A DNA stretch of 64,000 nt, from contig NC_080546.1 of the NCBI RefSeq assembly GCF_028640845.1, positions 67,981,205-68,045,204 on the forward strand, given 5' to 3'. The position numbers and the translations under genes were made by a program. Below are positions 20,466 through 31,679 of the stretch, piece by piece. Within the stretch, counting starts at the first letter, position 1, and each line of letters starts with the position of its first letter. Source of the DNA: Ahaetulla prasina (Eukaryota; Chordata; Lepidosauria; Squamata; Colubridae). Below the pieces are notes generated by a model. It was not told the DNA's origin. It saw only the letters and a program-made list of their open reading frames with translations, and ran no database searches.

Positions 20466-22095
20466 TAGTGTTCTCCTATACTCGATATAATTTTACTAAA
20501 TTATATTACTAATTCTAGTTAGAATTGCTAATTCTTACTAATTCTACTATCTGTTATTTCCCCCTTTTTCCTATTTTTGACCCAATTATACCATTTCTCC
20601 CATATTACATAAAAATCCAAATCCATCCGTCCTTTCAGTTCATTTTGTCCATCTCAGTGCAATTCAATAGTTTTCTAATTATTAACTCTTCAGAAGGTAT
20701 ATTTGAGCTTCTCCAACATTGCGCAAATGCCAATCTTGCTGCTGTTATCCTATGTAAAATAATATATGTTGGGGTTTTTTCATATTTTGTTTTCATCATT
20801 CCCAGAAGAAACAGCTGTGGTGTGTATTCTATCTGGAAGCCTGTTACTTCCTGTATCCAACTATGTATTTTCATCCAATATTTTTTTGTTTTGGAGCATA
20901 ACCACCATGTATGAAAGAAGGTACCTTTCTTTTGTCCACATTTCCAACAATTGGGGTTTAAATTTGGATATATTTTTGTCAATCTAGAAGGTGCCAAAAA
21001 ACAACGGTAAAACATTTTATATTGATTTTCTTTGTATTTTGCTGATTTGGTTAGTTTATAAATTTTGTTCCAAATTGTTTCCCAATCCTCTAATTCGATA
21101 TTATGCCCAATATTTCTATCCCAGGCTATCATAGCTCCTTTTACCATATCTTCAGCTCTGTCAAAGTCTAATAAATAATTATAAATTTTGGTTATTAATT
21201 TTTCATCAGGACTAGTCAATATTTTGTCTAATTGTTTTGGTAGAATTTCAATACCATATTCATCTTTATCTTTTATATATCTTGATTTTAATTGTAAATA
21301 AGGCCACCAATCTATATTTATTCCCTGTTCTTCCAATTCTTGCCTATTTTTTAGATTCTCCTGGTTATCTAGAATTTCGTTGTATTTTGCCATTTTACTT
21401 AGATTCAGAGTATTGGGATGGATCATTGCTTCCATTGTCAAAACCTAATTAGGGATTTTTGTATAATGTTTTTTCTTAATTTCTTGCCATGTTTAAATTA
21501 GGACTTTTTGTATTTTATGAATGAGATTTGTTCTCTCTGTCCCATAGGAAGGCATGTCATCCTTTTTTTAAATCATGTCCTTCCAATATGAGTAATCTTT
21601 TATTTCTCAAACTAAAGTTGCTGCCTGATAATAAAGTCGCCAATCTGGGAGCCCTAAGCCACCTCTGCTTCTACTGCCCTGAATATCTGATAGTTTTATT
21701 CTTGCTTTTTTCTTTGCCCATATAAATTTTGTTGTAATTTGATTCAGTTCTGTGAAAATTTTCTTATCTAATTTTATGGGAATGGTTTGAAAAAAATATA
21801 GCACTTGTATATGTGTCCCATAAATTCTGCAAAGAAGTATGTTATTATTTACCTCAAGAAATAGGGTCAATTCCTGGTTAATCTTTTGTATGTATTCCTT
21901 CTCTTATAGTATCTGTGGATTTAAGGTCCATCTTCTAATTTTCTTTTTTTGACCTTTCCATATTATTCTTAACGGGTTATGATCTGCCCAAATGTTTGGG
22001 AGAATATCTACATTTTCTATTTCTTTACTTAATTCTCTGTTTATCCATATCATGTCTATTCTTGAGAAGGACTTATGCAGGTTGGAATAGAAAGT
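20466..22095 (-). mobile_element. L1 LINE copy 3, - strand, 5'-truncated and internally deleted
   Basis: A reverse-strand L1. The 3' UTR lies at about 20466-20634, the C-terminal ORF2 region is open at 20635-21441, the post-RT piece is at 21607-21870, and the end of the endonuclease/start of the linker at about 21890-22090. The whole RT core between linker and post-RT region is absent. No clear target duplication was recognised. It separates two halves of the repeat-rich hAT-like region. Confidence 0.8.
20635..21441 (-). pseudogene. L1 ORF2 C-terminal domain (open 268-codon fragment)
   Basis: The longest uninterrupted ORF2 piece of this copy. It covers the C-terminal region with a cysteine/histidine-containing segment CWKCGQKKGTFFHTWWLCSK (residues about 169-188), the L1 zinc-knuckle-like block, followed by PQLFLLG and ITAARLAFAQCW. 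It ends at a natural stop (LLNCTEMDKMN). With no endonuclease or RT attached it has no stand-alone function that I can assign. Confidence 0.85.
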
Positions 22096-23160
22096 AAAAT
22101 TTTACTTTCTATAGAGCAAAAGTAGAGGCAGCAGGGGTGACAGGGGCATGTGTCTGTGTCCCCTTCTGCAAGGAATGTGAAGGGAGGCGGACACCACATC
22201 TCTGAGGAAAAGAGGAGGCAGCAAAGCCCTGGCTGTCACCCGGGAGGGGACCGTGGAGGGACATGTCACATGCCCCCATTGCCCCTATTTTTGCTCTTGG
22301 CTTCTCGGTGCTCTTAAAGTCAATCACCAGTGCCGCCTATTGTCCTCAGAGACATGGTGTCTGCCTCCCTTCACATTCATTGCAGAGGGGGACACACACA
22401 CATGCCCCTGTTGCTCCCGCTGCTGCTACTTTTTCTCTCGGCTTCTCGGCACTCTTAAAAGTCGATCTTGAAGAGCTGGAAGACATTTCCTTAGAATGCC
22501 ACCAAACTCATCATTGGGGATGGTGTAGGCTAGCCCCTGAATACATGAGAAGTCTTGGGCAAAGCTCTTCCAAAGTTTGGCCAAGCCTTCTCCTCCTTCT
22601 CGACCTTAACATATGTGAGCAAATATGCACACCATGCGATGTTTGCACTGTGAGGTGTGTGCGACTGTGCATGTTTGCTCTGTGATACGAGGCTGAGAAG
22701 GAGGAGAAGACTTGGACAAACTTTGGAAAAGCTTTGCCCAAGACGTCTCGTATATTCAGGGGCTAGCCTACACCTCTCTCAATGATGAAGTTGGCAGAGT
22801 TCTAAGGAAACATCTTCCAACTCTTCATGATCGACTTTAAGAGCACCGAGAAGTTGAGAGAAAAAGTAGCAGCAGCATGGACGATAGGCGTGTGTGTGTC
22901 CCTCCGCAAGGAGTGTGAAGGGAAGCAGACACCGTGCCTCTGAGGAAAAGAGAGAGGCAACGAAACCCTGGCTGTCACCCGCAGAGGGTCACATCACATG
23001 CCCATCACTCTCACCGCCGCTACTTTTGCTCTCAGCTTCTCGCCGCGGTGTCTGCCTCCCTACATACTCCTTGTGCATGCTGGGAGTGTCAAACTGTGAA
23101 GTTGGTAACTGTGGGGCTAGCACCTTGGCTTCCCCTCTTGCTCCTCAGTCACCCCTGAGC
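22096..23160. repeat. Complex foldback region with direct and inverted units
   Basis: A unit running GGCGGACACCACATCTCTGA … CTTGGCTTCTCGGTGCTC occurs at 22180-22320 and again at 22925-23045, and first at 20330-20455. Between them lies a long palindrome (22346-22945). It seems to be the interior of the second hAT-like element, split by the L1. No coding potential recognised. Confidence 0.75.
22346..22945. repeat. Long inverted repeat, arms about 260 bp
   Basis: The left arm 22346-22605 and right arm about 22683-22945 are imperfect reverse complements. Examples: CTCTTAAAAGTCGATCTTGA pairs with TCATGATCGACTTTAAGAG, CTTCTCCTCCTTCTC with GAGAAGGAGGAGAAG, and GGTGTCTGCCTCCCTTCACA with TGTGAAGGGAAGCAGACACC. 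The loop (22606-22682) holds alternating GTGTGTGCGACTGTGCATG. Transcription would give a long hairpin RNA. Confidence 0.85.
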
Positions 23161-23677
23161 TGAGCCAGTGCAGTTCTTTACTTGCTCAGTCTCGATGACC
23201 ACAACAGCAACAAGCAGTGCTGCAACAACGAGGTACAGTAAGCTTGTTCTTATAGCACAGAAATTGTTTGGTAAAAAGTAGTGCATCTCCGAGGGGCAAA
23301 AAACAAAAAAACACCCCAAAACAAAACCCAGACTTGCAGCAACAGTTTGGAGCTTGTTAAGCATTCCTCCACCCAGCCATGTGTTTTCTAATTTGGGCTG
23401 CTCGGCAGACAGGCTCAGCAGGCAGACTTTTATTTTGTCAGCCCAAGGTGGGGGGGGTACATAGGAAATTGCCCTGTCTCTGCAGCATCATATTATCTCC
23501 ATAGAATTTTAATTGGATTTGCTTTAATTAGATTTGAGTTGGAGAAACAATGCATTGATACAGGTAATTTCCCTGCCTTGCAACATAACCAAACTAACAT
23601 AAAAGATGTTTATATATGAACCTTACAGCATTAGTGGTGATATTTTTAAGCATCCTTGAAAGGTAAGAATGAATAAC
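23161..23677. other. Unassigned sequence
   Basis: About 500 bp with a run of nine G near 23450 and ordinary AT content. No gene, RNA or known repeat recognised. Confidence 0.3.
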
Positions 23678-23832
23678 CAACTTGTTAGAGTTTCTTGCAA
23701 AAATCAAATCCAGAAGCACACACAGATAAACTGATTCAGCAGGATTCATTAACTTCTTTATATACATAATAATAGATGAAGTATTTACAATACCAATATC
23801 AGAGTTCTTCTTCAACGTAGTAATAGTAAGAG

Positions 23833-25341
23833 AACACATGACTGATCTTGATGAATACAAATCACCAGGACCTGATGGATTACATCCCAGAGTTCTAAAG
23901 GAGCTTGCAAATGTCATCTCAGAACCATTGCACCACATCTTTCAAAAATCCTGGAACACTGGGGAACTACCAGAGGACTGGAAAAGAGCTGATGTGGTTC
24001 CTATCTTCAAAATAGGGAAATAAAACAGACCCAGGAAACTACAGACCAATCAGCCTAACATCAGTAGCCAGGAAGAAGATAATAAACAGATCTGCCAACA
24101 GCTAGAAATGAGTAAAGTAATAACTAGCAGTCAGCACGGGTTTGTTAAAAACAGATCATGTCAAACCAATCTTATCTCATTCTTCAACATAGTGACTAAA
24201 TTGGTAGACCAGCGAAATACTGTGGACATAATATACTTAGACTTCAGCAAGGCATTCGACAAAGTAGGCCACAACCCACTTCTTCATAAGCTAGAAAAAA
24301 GTGAGATAGATAGCTTCACCACCAAATGGATTTGCAACTGTCTGAAAAACCATAGTCAACGAGTAGTCCTTAATGGGTCTAAGTTTACATGGAGAGAAGT
24401 AAGCAGTGGGGTGCCACAAGGTTCCGTTGTAGGCCCAATACTCTTCAATATCTTCATAAATGACTTAGATGAGGGAATAGGAGAACTCACCAAATTTGCA
24501 GATGATACTAAGCTGGCAGGAATAGCTAACACTCTAGAAGATAGGCTCAAGATCCAGATGGATCTTGATAGACTTGAACACTGGGTCCTATCTAACAAAA
24601 TGAAATTCAATGTGGAGAAAAGTAAAGTCTTACCCTTAGGTAAGAAAAACCAAAAGCACACATATAAACTGGAGAAAACCAGGCTTAACAGCAGTGACCG
24701 TGAGAGGGATCTTGGGAGTCTTAGTGAACTGTCAGCTAAATATGAGCCAGCAGTGTGCAGCGGCAGCTAAAAAAGCGAACACAATCCTAAATTGCATTAA
24801 CAGAGAGATACAATCAAGATCAAGTGAGGTACTAATACCACTCTATAAAGCCCTTGTAAGATGACACCTAGAATACTGCATCCAGTTTTGGTCACCACAC
24901 TATAAAAAAGATGTTGAGACTCTACAAAAAGTGCAGAGGAGAGCAATCAGGATGATTAAGGGACTGGAGACTAAAACATATGGGCATGGCTAGTCTAGTG
25001 AAGAGAAGGACCAGGGGAGACATGATAACCGTCTTTCAATACTTGAGGGGCTGCCACAGAGAGGAGTGGGTCAAGCTGTTTTCCAAAGCACCTGAAGGCC
25101 AGACAAGGAATAATGGATGGAAACTGACCAAGGAGAGATTCAACCTAGAAATGAGGAACTTTCTGGCAGTGAGAACAATCAACCAATGGAACAGTTTGCC
25201 TTTGGAAGTTGTGGGAGCTTCATCACTTGAGACTTTCAAGAAAAGATTGGACTGCCATTTGTCAGAGATGGCATAGGGTCTCCTGCTTGAGCAGGGGGTT
25301 GGACTAGATGACCTATTAGGTCCCTTCCAACTCTGTTAATC
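23833..25341 (+). mobile_element. CR1 LINE, 5'-truncated, inside the solo LTR
   Basis: A 1.5-kb + strand CR1 from the middle of RT to the 3' end. It ends with GGGGGTTGGACTAGATGACC … CAACTCTGTTAATCTGT. Flanking LTR sequence shares TAGTA on both sides, a possible short target duplication. It post-dates the LTR. Confidence 0.88.
23838..25276 (+). pseudogene. CR1 ORF2 (reverse transcriptase to C-terminus), broken
   Basis: Encodes the CR1 RT: SPGPDGLHPRVLKEL, ELPEDWKRADVVPIFK (to 24023), then after a frameshift QHGFVKNRSCQTNL, IIYLDFSKAFDKV, SSGVPQGSVVGPILFNIFINDL and the intact catalytic box KFADDTKLAG at about 24496-24525. The main open piece runs 24108-24770. The C-terminal part (24980-25276) ends in ETFKKRLDCHLSEMA, the usual CR1 terminus, but needs further frame changes. 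This is the best-preserved CR1 RT in the window; the endonuclease and ORF1 are absent. Confidence 0.9.
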
Positions 25342-25586
25342 TGTAGTAGCAGTTACAACACACGGTAGGAGAGAACTGTTAGTTTCATTTTAGCAGAGCA
25401 GAAAAGCATGCTCAGACTGCTTGGTTTCAGTTTCAATTCTCTCTGCACAGAATCAGAAGCTGCAGACTAAGACACAGCCTGGCTCCAGTCTGTCTCAGCT
25501 TACAATTGGCTGACTTAGTTGCTATGCCTATTCATTGGCTGACCTTGTTACCATGTCTTTCCAGTCATGAATATTCTGACACAACT

Positions 25587-25846
25587 GAGGGGAAATTGGA
25601 TTCAAAGGATGTATACCAGTATTGTTATTTATCATATGTTCTCCTTCTCCCTTCACCTGCTTCTCTATCTCTGTTATTTGTGTATTTCTGTGTTTCTGTA
25701 CATGCCATGCAATATGACATGCAATTACATAAAAAGATCACAATCCACATTGTATGGTCATCTCTTGCTTTCACTGCTTCCCAATTCATTTACAAGTCCA
25801 ATTCAAAATATTGTCTGAAAACTGGATATACCCCCTTCCACACGTG
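25587..25846. other. Short AT-rich unique-looking segment
   Basis: About 260 bp between the solo LTR and the L2. No recognisable feature. Confidence 0.3.
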
Positions 25847-28830
25847 TCATCCCATGCATGTGGTAACAGCAGGCGGTCCCGTAAGTACCCAGGCCCTAAG
25901 CCATGGGCGCTTTAAAGGTCATAACCACCTTAAAGTGCACTCGAAGGCCACAGGTAGCCAGTGCAGTCTGCGCAGGATCGGTGTTACGTGGGAGCTCGCG
26001 GCTCCTCTATCACCAGCAGCTGCATTCTGGACTAACTGAAGCCTCCGAGTGCACTTCAAGAGCCCATGTAGAGAGCATTACAATAATCAGCGAGAGGTAG
26101 CGAGGCGTGAGTGACTGTGCACAAGGCATCCCGATCAAGGAAGGCGCAACTGCGAACCAGGCGAACCTGGTGGAAGGCCTCCTGGAGCGGCCGTCAAATG
26201 ATCTTCAAGCGACAGCCGGTCATCCAGGAGGACACCTAAAGTTGCGCACCCTATCCTTTGGGGCCAATAACTGCCCTCCAACAGTCAACTGCGGTTGCAG
26301 TTGACTGAATCGGGATGCGGCATCCACAGCCACTCCGTCTTGGAGGATTGAGCTTGAGCCTGTTTCTCCCCATCCAGACCCGTCGGCTTCCAAACACCGG
26401 GACAGCACTTCAACAACTTCATTGGGGTGGCCGGGGTGGAAAAGTACAGCTGGGTGTCATCAGCGTACTGTTGGTATCTCACCCCAAGCCACTGATGATC
26501 TCACCCAGCGGCTTCATATAGATGTTGAACAGCAGGCGAGAGAATCGACCCTGCGGGACCCCACAAGTGAGGCACCTCGCGCCGACCTCTGCCCCTGTCA
26601 ACACCGTCTGCGACCGGTCGGAGAGATAGGAGGAGAACCACCGATACGGTGCCTCACTCCCAATCCCCCAACCGGCGCAGCAGGATACCATGGTCGATGG
26701 TATCAAAAGCCGCTGAGAGATCTAATAGGACCAGGGCAGAGGTACCCCTGTCCCTGGCCCTCAGAGATCATCTACCAATGCGACCAAAGCTGTTTCCGTG
26801 CTGTATCCGGGTCGAAGCGGACTGGAGCAGGTCTAGATAGACAGTTTCATCCAGGTATTGGGGTAGCTGTCGCCACAGCACTCTCTACAACCTTCGCAAC
26901 AAAGCGAAGGTTGGAGACTGGGCGATAATTACCCAAAATAGCTGGGTCCAGGAGGGCTTCTTGAGGAGGGTCTCACCACCGCCTCTTTCAAGGCGGCAGG
27001 AAAACCCTTCCAACAAAGAAGCGTTGATAATCCTCTGGAGCCAGCCTCGTGTCACCTCCTGAGTGGCCAGTACCAGCCAGGAAGGACACGGGTCCAGTAA
27101 ACATGTGTAGTGGCGTGAAGCCTCCCCAACAACCTGTCCACGTCCTCGGGAGCCACAGGGTCAAACTCATCCCAAACCGGTTCAACAAGGCGTGTCTCCT
27201 CTCTCGCTTGGATCATCCCAATTTCGGTCCAGACCGTCCGGAGCTGGCGATTTTATCGTATAGATAACCACTAAACTCCTCGGCCGTCCTGCAAAGGTCA
27301 TCCGCACCTCCTGATGAAGGAGGGGCGGGTCACCAGCTGGGCGGCGGGCGGTTATCTGCCGGCGCAATGAGGGTGGGCGTGAGCCTCGCCTCCTCATTGC
27401 CACCAGGTAGGTCTAGAATAGGACCTAACTGTGTCGATCAACTTGCGACTGGACCTCCAAGTGCTCTCTAGGCGTCTTCTCCGGCGTTTCATCTCCCTCA
27501 GCCCCTCAGAGAACCAAGGGGCGGACGAGATCTGCGCGGGTCAGAGGCCGCAAAGGCGCGACACGGTCCAGGGCCCCAGCCGCGGCCTGTTCCCAGGCGC
27601 GACTAGTTCCTCGGTCGTGCAGGCCAGATCCTCAGGGAATGGCCCAAGCTCCGTCAGGAACCTCTCAGGGTCCATCAGGCGCCTGGGGCCGGAACCAACA
27701 TATAGGCTCCGTCTCCCTGCGGTGGTGAGTGGCGGTCCGAAGTCTAGGCGAAGGAAAATGATCAGACCATGACATAGGTTCTGTCACTAAATCACCTAAC
27801 TCCAGATCATTTAGCCACTGTCCAGAGATATAAATCAGATCCAGCGTGCCTCCCCATGTGTGGGGCCATCATTTACTCGAATCAGGTCCAAGGCCGTCAT
27901 GGAAGCCTGGAACTCCCGAGCTGCAGTCGATAACAAGCCCGGCTGATGGTAGGTTGAAATCCCCATGACTATAAGTCTGGGGTCTCAACCGCCACTCGGC
28001 AAGTACCTCCAACAGCTCAGGCAGGGCTGTGGTCACGCAGCAAGGAGCCAGGTACGCGATCAACAAGCCCAACTGATTCCTATGGCCCCACCTCACATAG
28101 AGGATTCACAGCCGGCAATCTGAGGAACAGTGACCTCCTCGGCTCTAGATCTTCCTTAATGACAACCGCCACCCACCCCTACCTTGGACCTCGGCTGATG
28201 AAATGCTCGAAACCTGGAGGCAAAGCTCAACAAGGAACCCCTCTGAGCCAACCAGGTCTCCGTAATGCCCATAAGGTCCGGACTCCCCTGAATAAGATCG
28301 CAGATCAGGGGCTTTGTTGCCACGGACCGGCATTACATAGCATCAACCGAAGATCCAGGCTCTGAGGATCATGGCCTCCTGAGGAACGGGTAGGAACTGA
28401 GGGGCCGGAGCACGTGATCGCCTTCAGACATCGAACACGTGCTCCCAACTCTCGACGGCCCCCTCCGCCATATCTGCCTCCCACTAACCACACAGATGGG
28501 ACCACACTTATCGTCAGGAACTTCACCTCCCCAAAACCTTGGGACCTAAAACCCCGCAAACACGCGCGGTGACTGGCCCCTCCTCGGTGGGCTACCCCAG
28601 CACCGCCCTTACCCTCCCCTTTAAAATTCCCTATCTAAAATCCCCACAAGTTCTTTCTGCGCATACCTCTGTGGATCCCAAGACCCGTCATTGAGGCCGG
28701 CCCTTGGTAACATAGAGGCCATTCCTGCGGTGAGGGCACCTCGCAGGCGCAAGAGTTCAATTGAGGAATATCGCATAATAAAATCGGCGAAAAAACTAGC
28801 TCCATCTCGGAATTGGCTAAGATGGTGATA
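25847..28830 (-). pseudogene. L2 ORF2: endonuclease and reverse transcriptase, broken
   Basis: Pieces recognisable on the reverse strand: the endonuclease motif YSHGDFNLPS (27869-28096); an upstream piece 28145-28559; the RT start (27182-27403, RRQITARRPA, SLVVIYTIKS); APYRWFSSYLSDRSQTVLTG and CGVPQGRFSRLLFNIYMKPLGEIISGL (26479-26706); then YADDTQLYFSTP (26285-26482), the catalytic YADD box, intact. Frames change repeatedly, so it is inactive. Antisense frames in the region are shadows. Confidence 0.82.
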
Positions 28831-29932
28831 TAAAATAGTCCTCAGTTAAGGACGGACGTATAATAGTCCGGTCAATGGACAGTCATGATGAACCTCCTGG
28901 TCTGTATCCAGGACCCAGATCTTAGTTTGGTCCAATAAATATAAGTTCTTAAATCCAGGATAGGTAGTCCAAAGCCAAAGTCCTAAACCTGAGAAAACAG
29001 GGTGGGGTTGGTGTTTCGCGTCCACTCGATGAAATTTGCTGATCCTGGACAAGTCTCCTCTCAGTTCAGTTCCTGATAACCCATGAAAACATGGTATATG
29101 GCCATAAGGATCGCAAAAAGGCCAGGGAACTGTCAATGATATCCCAGTATCAGGGAGAAGAACAAGCCAGGAAACAGGCCATGATACCTCCATTGTCTCA
29201 CTCTCTCTGCCGGCCTCAGGCAATCCTCCAATAACCGGCTCCAGACCCATCCAGTCCAGGCCCACCAGGGGTTACTCCATCTCCACCACCAACACCCCTG
29301 GGAAGTCCAGGTCCGGATCGCTCCAGAAGCCAGGTCTCTCCCGGTCTCTCCAAGATCCCTCCAAGAGGCCTCACAAAAAAGCAAGGCCTCCCCCGAGGGG
29401 CCGAAGGACGAGGAGGAAACAAGGACGCCCAGATGAAAATAGCGGCCGCAACAGGCCATAGCAGGCCGCAAAAGGCCCCCAGGATGAAGAAAGGCCGCAG
29501 AGAAATGAGTCAACGAAGCCTTCATGGCCGAAGCCTTCATGGCCAAAGCCACATAGGGAAGCGACAGCAGCGAAGATGGAAAAAAGAGGCAGAAGCTGTC
29601 CAACGCCAAATAAAACCGCTGCTGTTCCATTCGCCACTTCCCTCCGCTGCAGTTCGCATTCACAGCGAGGGAAGGGCCCAACGTCCCGACCAAGGTAGAA
29701 ACAGGCCGGCTCACCACCCTCCCGGCGCCACAAACATGGCCGCCGCCATCCGCCGCTCACCTTCCCGGGTCCGTTCCTGGCAGCCGTGGGGCTTAAGAGG
29801 CCCGAAAACCTCTCTCATGGCTGCCTGAAACTCCAGATCTTCACATCGGGGGATGAGCGGTTAAGCAGGCGGCCAGGAGCGCTGCCATCCTGTCGGAGAT
29901 AAGAAAACCGCCGACGCCGATCCTCAGGGCGT

Positions 29933-29952
29933 CGCCATCTTGCGCATGCGCA
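29933..29952 (-). promoter_or_regulatory. YY1-like and NRF1-like sites at the L2 5' end
   Basis: On the L2 sense strand the first 25 bases include TGCGCATGCGCA (29941-29952), a perfect NRF1-type palindrome, directly followed by CAAGATGGCG (29933-29942), a match to the YY1 motif that positions initiation in some LINE promoters. Position at the element's extreme 5' end supports a role in its transcription. Binding is inferred from motif match only. Confidence 0.6.
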
Positions 29953-29965
29953 GAACCTCAAGTTG

Positions 29966-30765
29966 ATGATGAAATTGTTTTGGTACAATATAGTGCTATG
30001 GAACTTGCTTTACGAATACGTGGCCTGAAAGAATGTAAACATGAGAATTTGAAGCAAATTTTTTCGGAGGCCTTTGCAGAGATTTTGGCAGTTCGGCCAG
30101 CAGATGTGGCTTTTCATATTGATAAAATTTATCATGTGAATTCCTGGATAGCAAGACAAAGAAATCTTCCGAGAGACATTGTTATTTATTTTACTACTAG
30201 AATAGTGAGAAATGAGATTTTACAAGCTTCTTTTAAAGGAGACAAGATTCAAGCGGCTGGCCAAGATATTTTAATACTAAAGGAAATTCCCCCAAAAATG
30301 TTGAGAGGTAGGAAGGAGTTTGCTTTTTTGGTGAACGAACTTAAAAAACGTCAGATTGAGTATAGATGGGAAATCCCAACTGGTATAATAGTTTACTATG
30401 AAGGGAAAGCACATCGTCTTAATACAGTCAGTAAAGCACGAGAGTTTTATGCTTATGTGCTTAAAGCTGGAAGTCCTCCATCTCCGGATGGTAGGAGAAA
30501 GGAAGGCGAAATTAAAGAAAAAGAAGTGATAGTAATGGAAGAAGATCTTTTACAAGTGTTGGATGTGTCTAAGATGGGATCAGAGATTCCAAAAGAGCCA
30601 AGGATGACAAGAGCAGCTGTCAAACGCAAGGAACAAGAAGAAAAGGCTCAACAGGCTCAATCTGCTATTACCAAGACGGAAACAGTGGGAGGAGCAAGGC
30701 CCAAAGAAAGATATGATTTGCGGCTGGTGCTTCAAAAGTTTCCGATTGTTGATAATGGCAATTAG
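29966..30765 (+). pseudogene. L1 copy 4 ORF1p, C-terminal two thirds, uninterrupted
   Basis: An uninterrupted frame from the fusion point to TAG at 30763-30765. It covers the ORF1p RRM-like core (QYSAMELALRIRGLKE; DKIYHVNSWIARQRNLPRDIVIYF) and C-terminal domain (LKEIPPKMLRGRKEFAFLVNELKKRQIEYRWEIP; HRLNTVSKAREFYAYVLKAG), then an acidic/basic linker to a basic C-terminus. The coiled-coil N-terminus is missing. ORF2 starts inside its last codons at 30755. Confidence 0.88.
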
Positions 30766-31118
30766 ACTTTTATCTTGGAATGTTAATGGATTAAACTCAC
30801 CACAAAAGAGAAGAAAGATATTTCATTATTTGAAGCAATTTAAAAATGACATTGTATGTTTACAAGAAACACATATTAGAACATTAGACAAGAAATATTT
30901 GATAAATTCAAAATTGGGAATACATTTTGTTGCATCTGCTACAGAAAAGAAGAATGGACTAGTTGTTTATGTAAAGAGTAATTTATCTGCAACATTAATT
31001 GAGGCGGATAATCAAGGAAGATATATTGCTATTGAACTTTTATTGGAGGGGAGAAAAATACTTTTAATAGGAGTTTATGCACCAAATCAACAACAAGAAA
31101 AATTTTATAAGTTTTTAT
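30755..31118 (+). pseudogene. L1 copy 4 ORF2 endonuclease start
   Basis: ATG at 30755 lies 11 bases before the end of the ORF1 stop, in a different frame, so ORF1 and ORF2 overlap. It reads MAIRLLSWNVNGLNSPQKR, DIVCLQETHIRTLD, LLIGVYAPNQQQ and stops at the element's breakpoint at about 31118. The catalytic GDWN motif lies beyond the break. Confidence 0.88.
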
Positions 31119-31580
31119 GAAGAGTTTCTCAGGGTTCTTTTTACAATCCACTAGTTCCCCCTTTTTCCCGAGGTGTGAGGTTTCTTCAGGGATTCCTGGT
31201 GCCAGGTAATGGTTATAAATCAGGGTAAGTTTATACAAAGAGGATCAGGCAAGAAATTGGATACTCAGGAAAAGACTTAAATGTGACACTCCAAATCCCC
31301 CTCTTCTTCCACAAAAAATGGCAGATACACAAATCTGACAGCCACGTTTGCTTGTTGGTCATCTTCAAGGAGGAAGCTGAACTCAGGCTACCCAGTCCCC
31401 CACCGTAAGGGGAGAGAGGGAGATGGAAGGAGTGGGGGTGTCTCCCTGACAGGATCCAGGTTGGAGTTGCCTTATTTTGTGTGGATCTTTAATGCTTGGT
31501 TTTGCCTGCCAGCCTCCACTCCCCCTTCACAGCCCAAGTGGTTGGATTCACATGACATGTAAAGCTGGACAGGAGAGCTT
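31119..31580. other. Unassigned sequence
   Basis: About 460 bp of mixed composition. No coding signal or known repeat recognised. Confidence 0.3.
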
Positions 31581-31621
31581 GGATAGATGGATGGATGGAT
31601 GGATGGATGGATGGATGGATG

Positions 31622-31676
<55 letters not shown>
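31581..31676. repeat. (GGAT)n-(GATA)n microsatellite
   Basis: About eleven GGAT/GATG units up to 31624, then about thirteen GATA units. GATA repeats (Bkm-type) are a classic abundant class in snake genomes and are enriched on snake W chromosomes; this single short array does not imply sex linkage. Confidence 0.95.
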
Positions 31677-31679
31677 GAG

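Larger units (their letters stand above)
23678..25586. mobile_element. Solo LTR (23683-25581) split by a CR1
   Basis: Begins TGTTAGAG at 23683 and ends TTCTGACA at 25581, flanked by the 5-bp duplication CAACT (23678-23682 and 25582-25586). Removing the CR1 at about 23833-25341 leaves about 390 bp, a normal LTR length. No internal retroelement region remains, so it is a solo LTR formed by LTR-LTR recombination. The family is not determined; the TG…CA ends and 5-bp duplication fit gypsy-like elements. Confidence 0.85.
25847..29957 (-). mobile_element. L2-type LINE, nearly complete 5' end, 3' end missing
   Basis: The reverse strand is an L2 element closely related to the + copy at 44488-46696. 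It contains a GC-rich 5' UTR (about 28830-29957), an endonuclease region (about 27780-28830, with GDFN) and the RT (about 26300-27600, with YADDTQLYF). It breaks off at about 25847, inside the C-terminal coding region, without the (AAATA)n tail. A LINE lacking its 3' end is unusual and points to a later deletion or rearrangement. Confidence 0.85.
29958..31118 (+). mobile_element. L1 LINE copy 4, fragment truncated on both sides
   Basis: Begins inside ORF1 right after the L2 5' end and stops in the ORF2 endonuclease. ORF1 and ORF2 are well preserved. With neither 5' UTR nor 3' end, it is a rearranged remnant, not a normal insertion. Confidence 0.88.

Noticed and set aside
23150..23166. Possible right terminus (CACCCCTG) of the second hAT-like element
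   Set aside because: The following 8 bases do not match ATGTAATC beside the left end at 19396, and the inner CTACCGGTTC block is missing.
26422..26928. 168-codon + strand frame
   Set aside because: Antisense of the L2 reverse transcriptase, whose YADD and other motifs are on the - strand.
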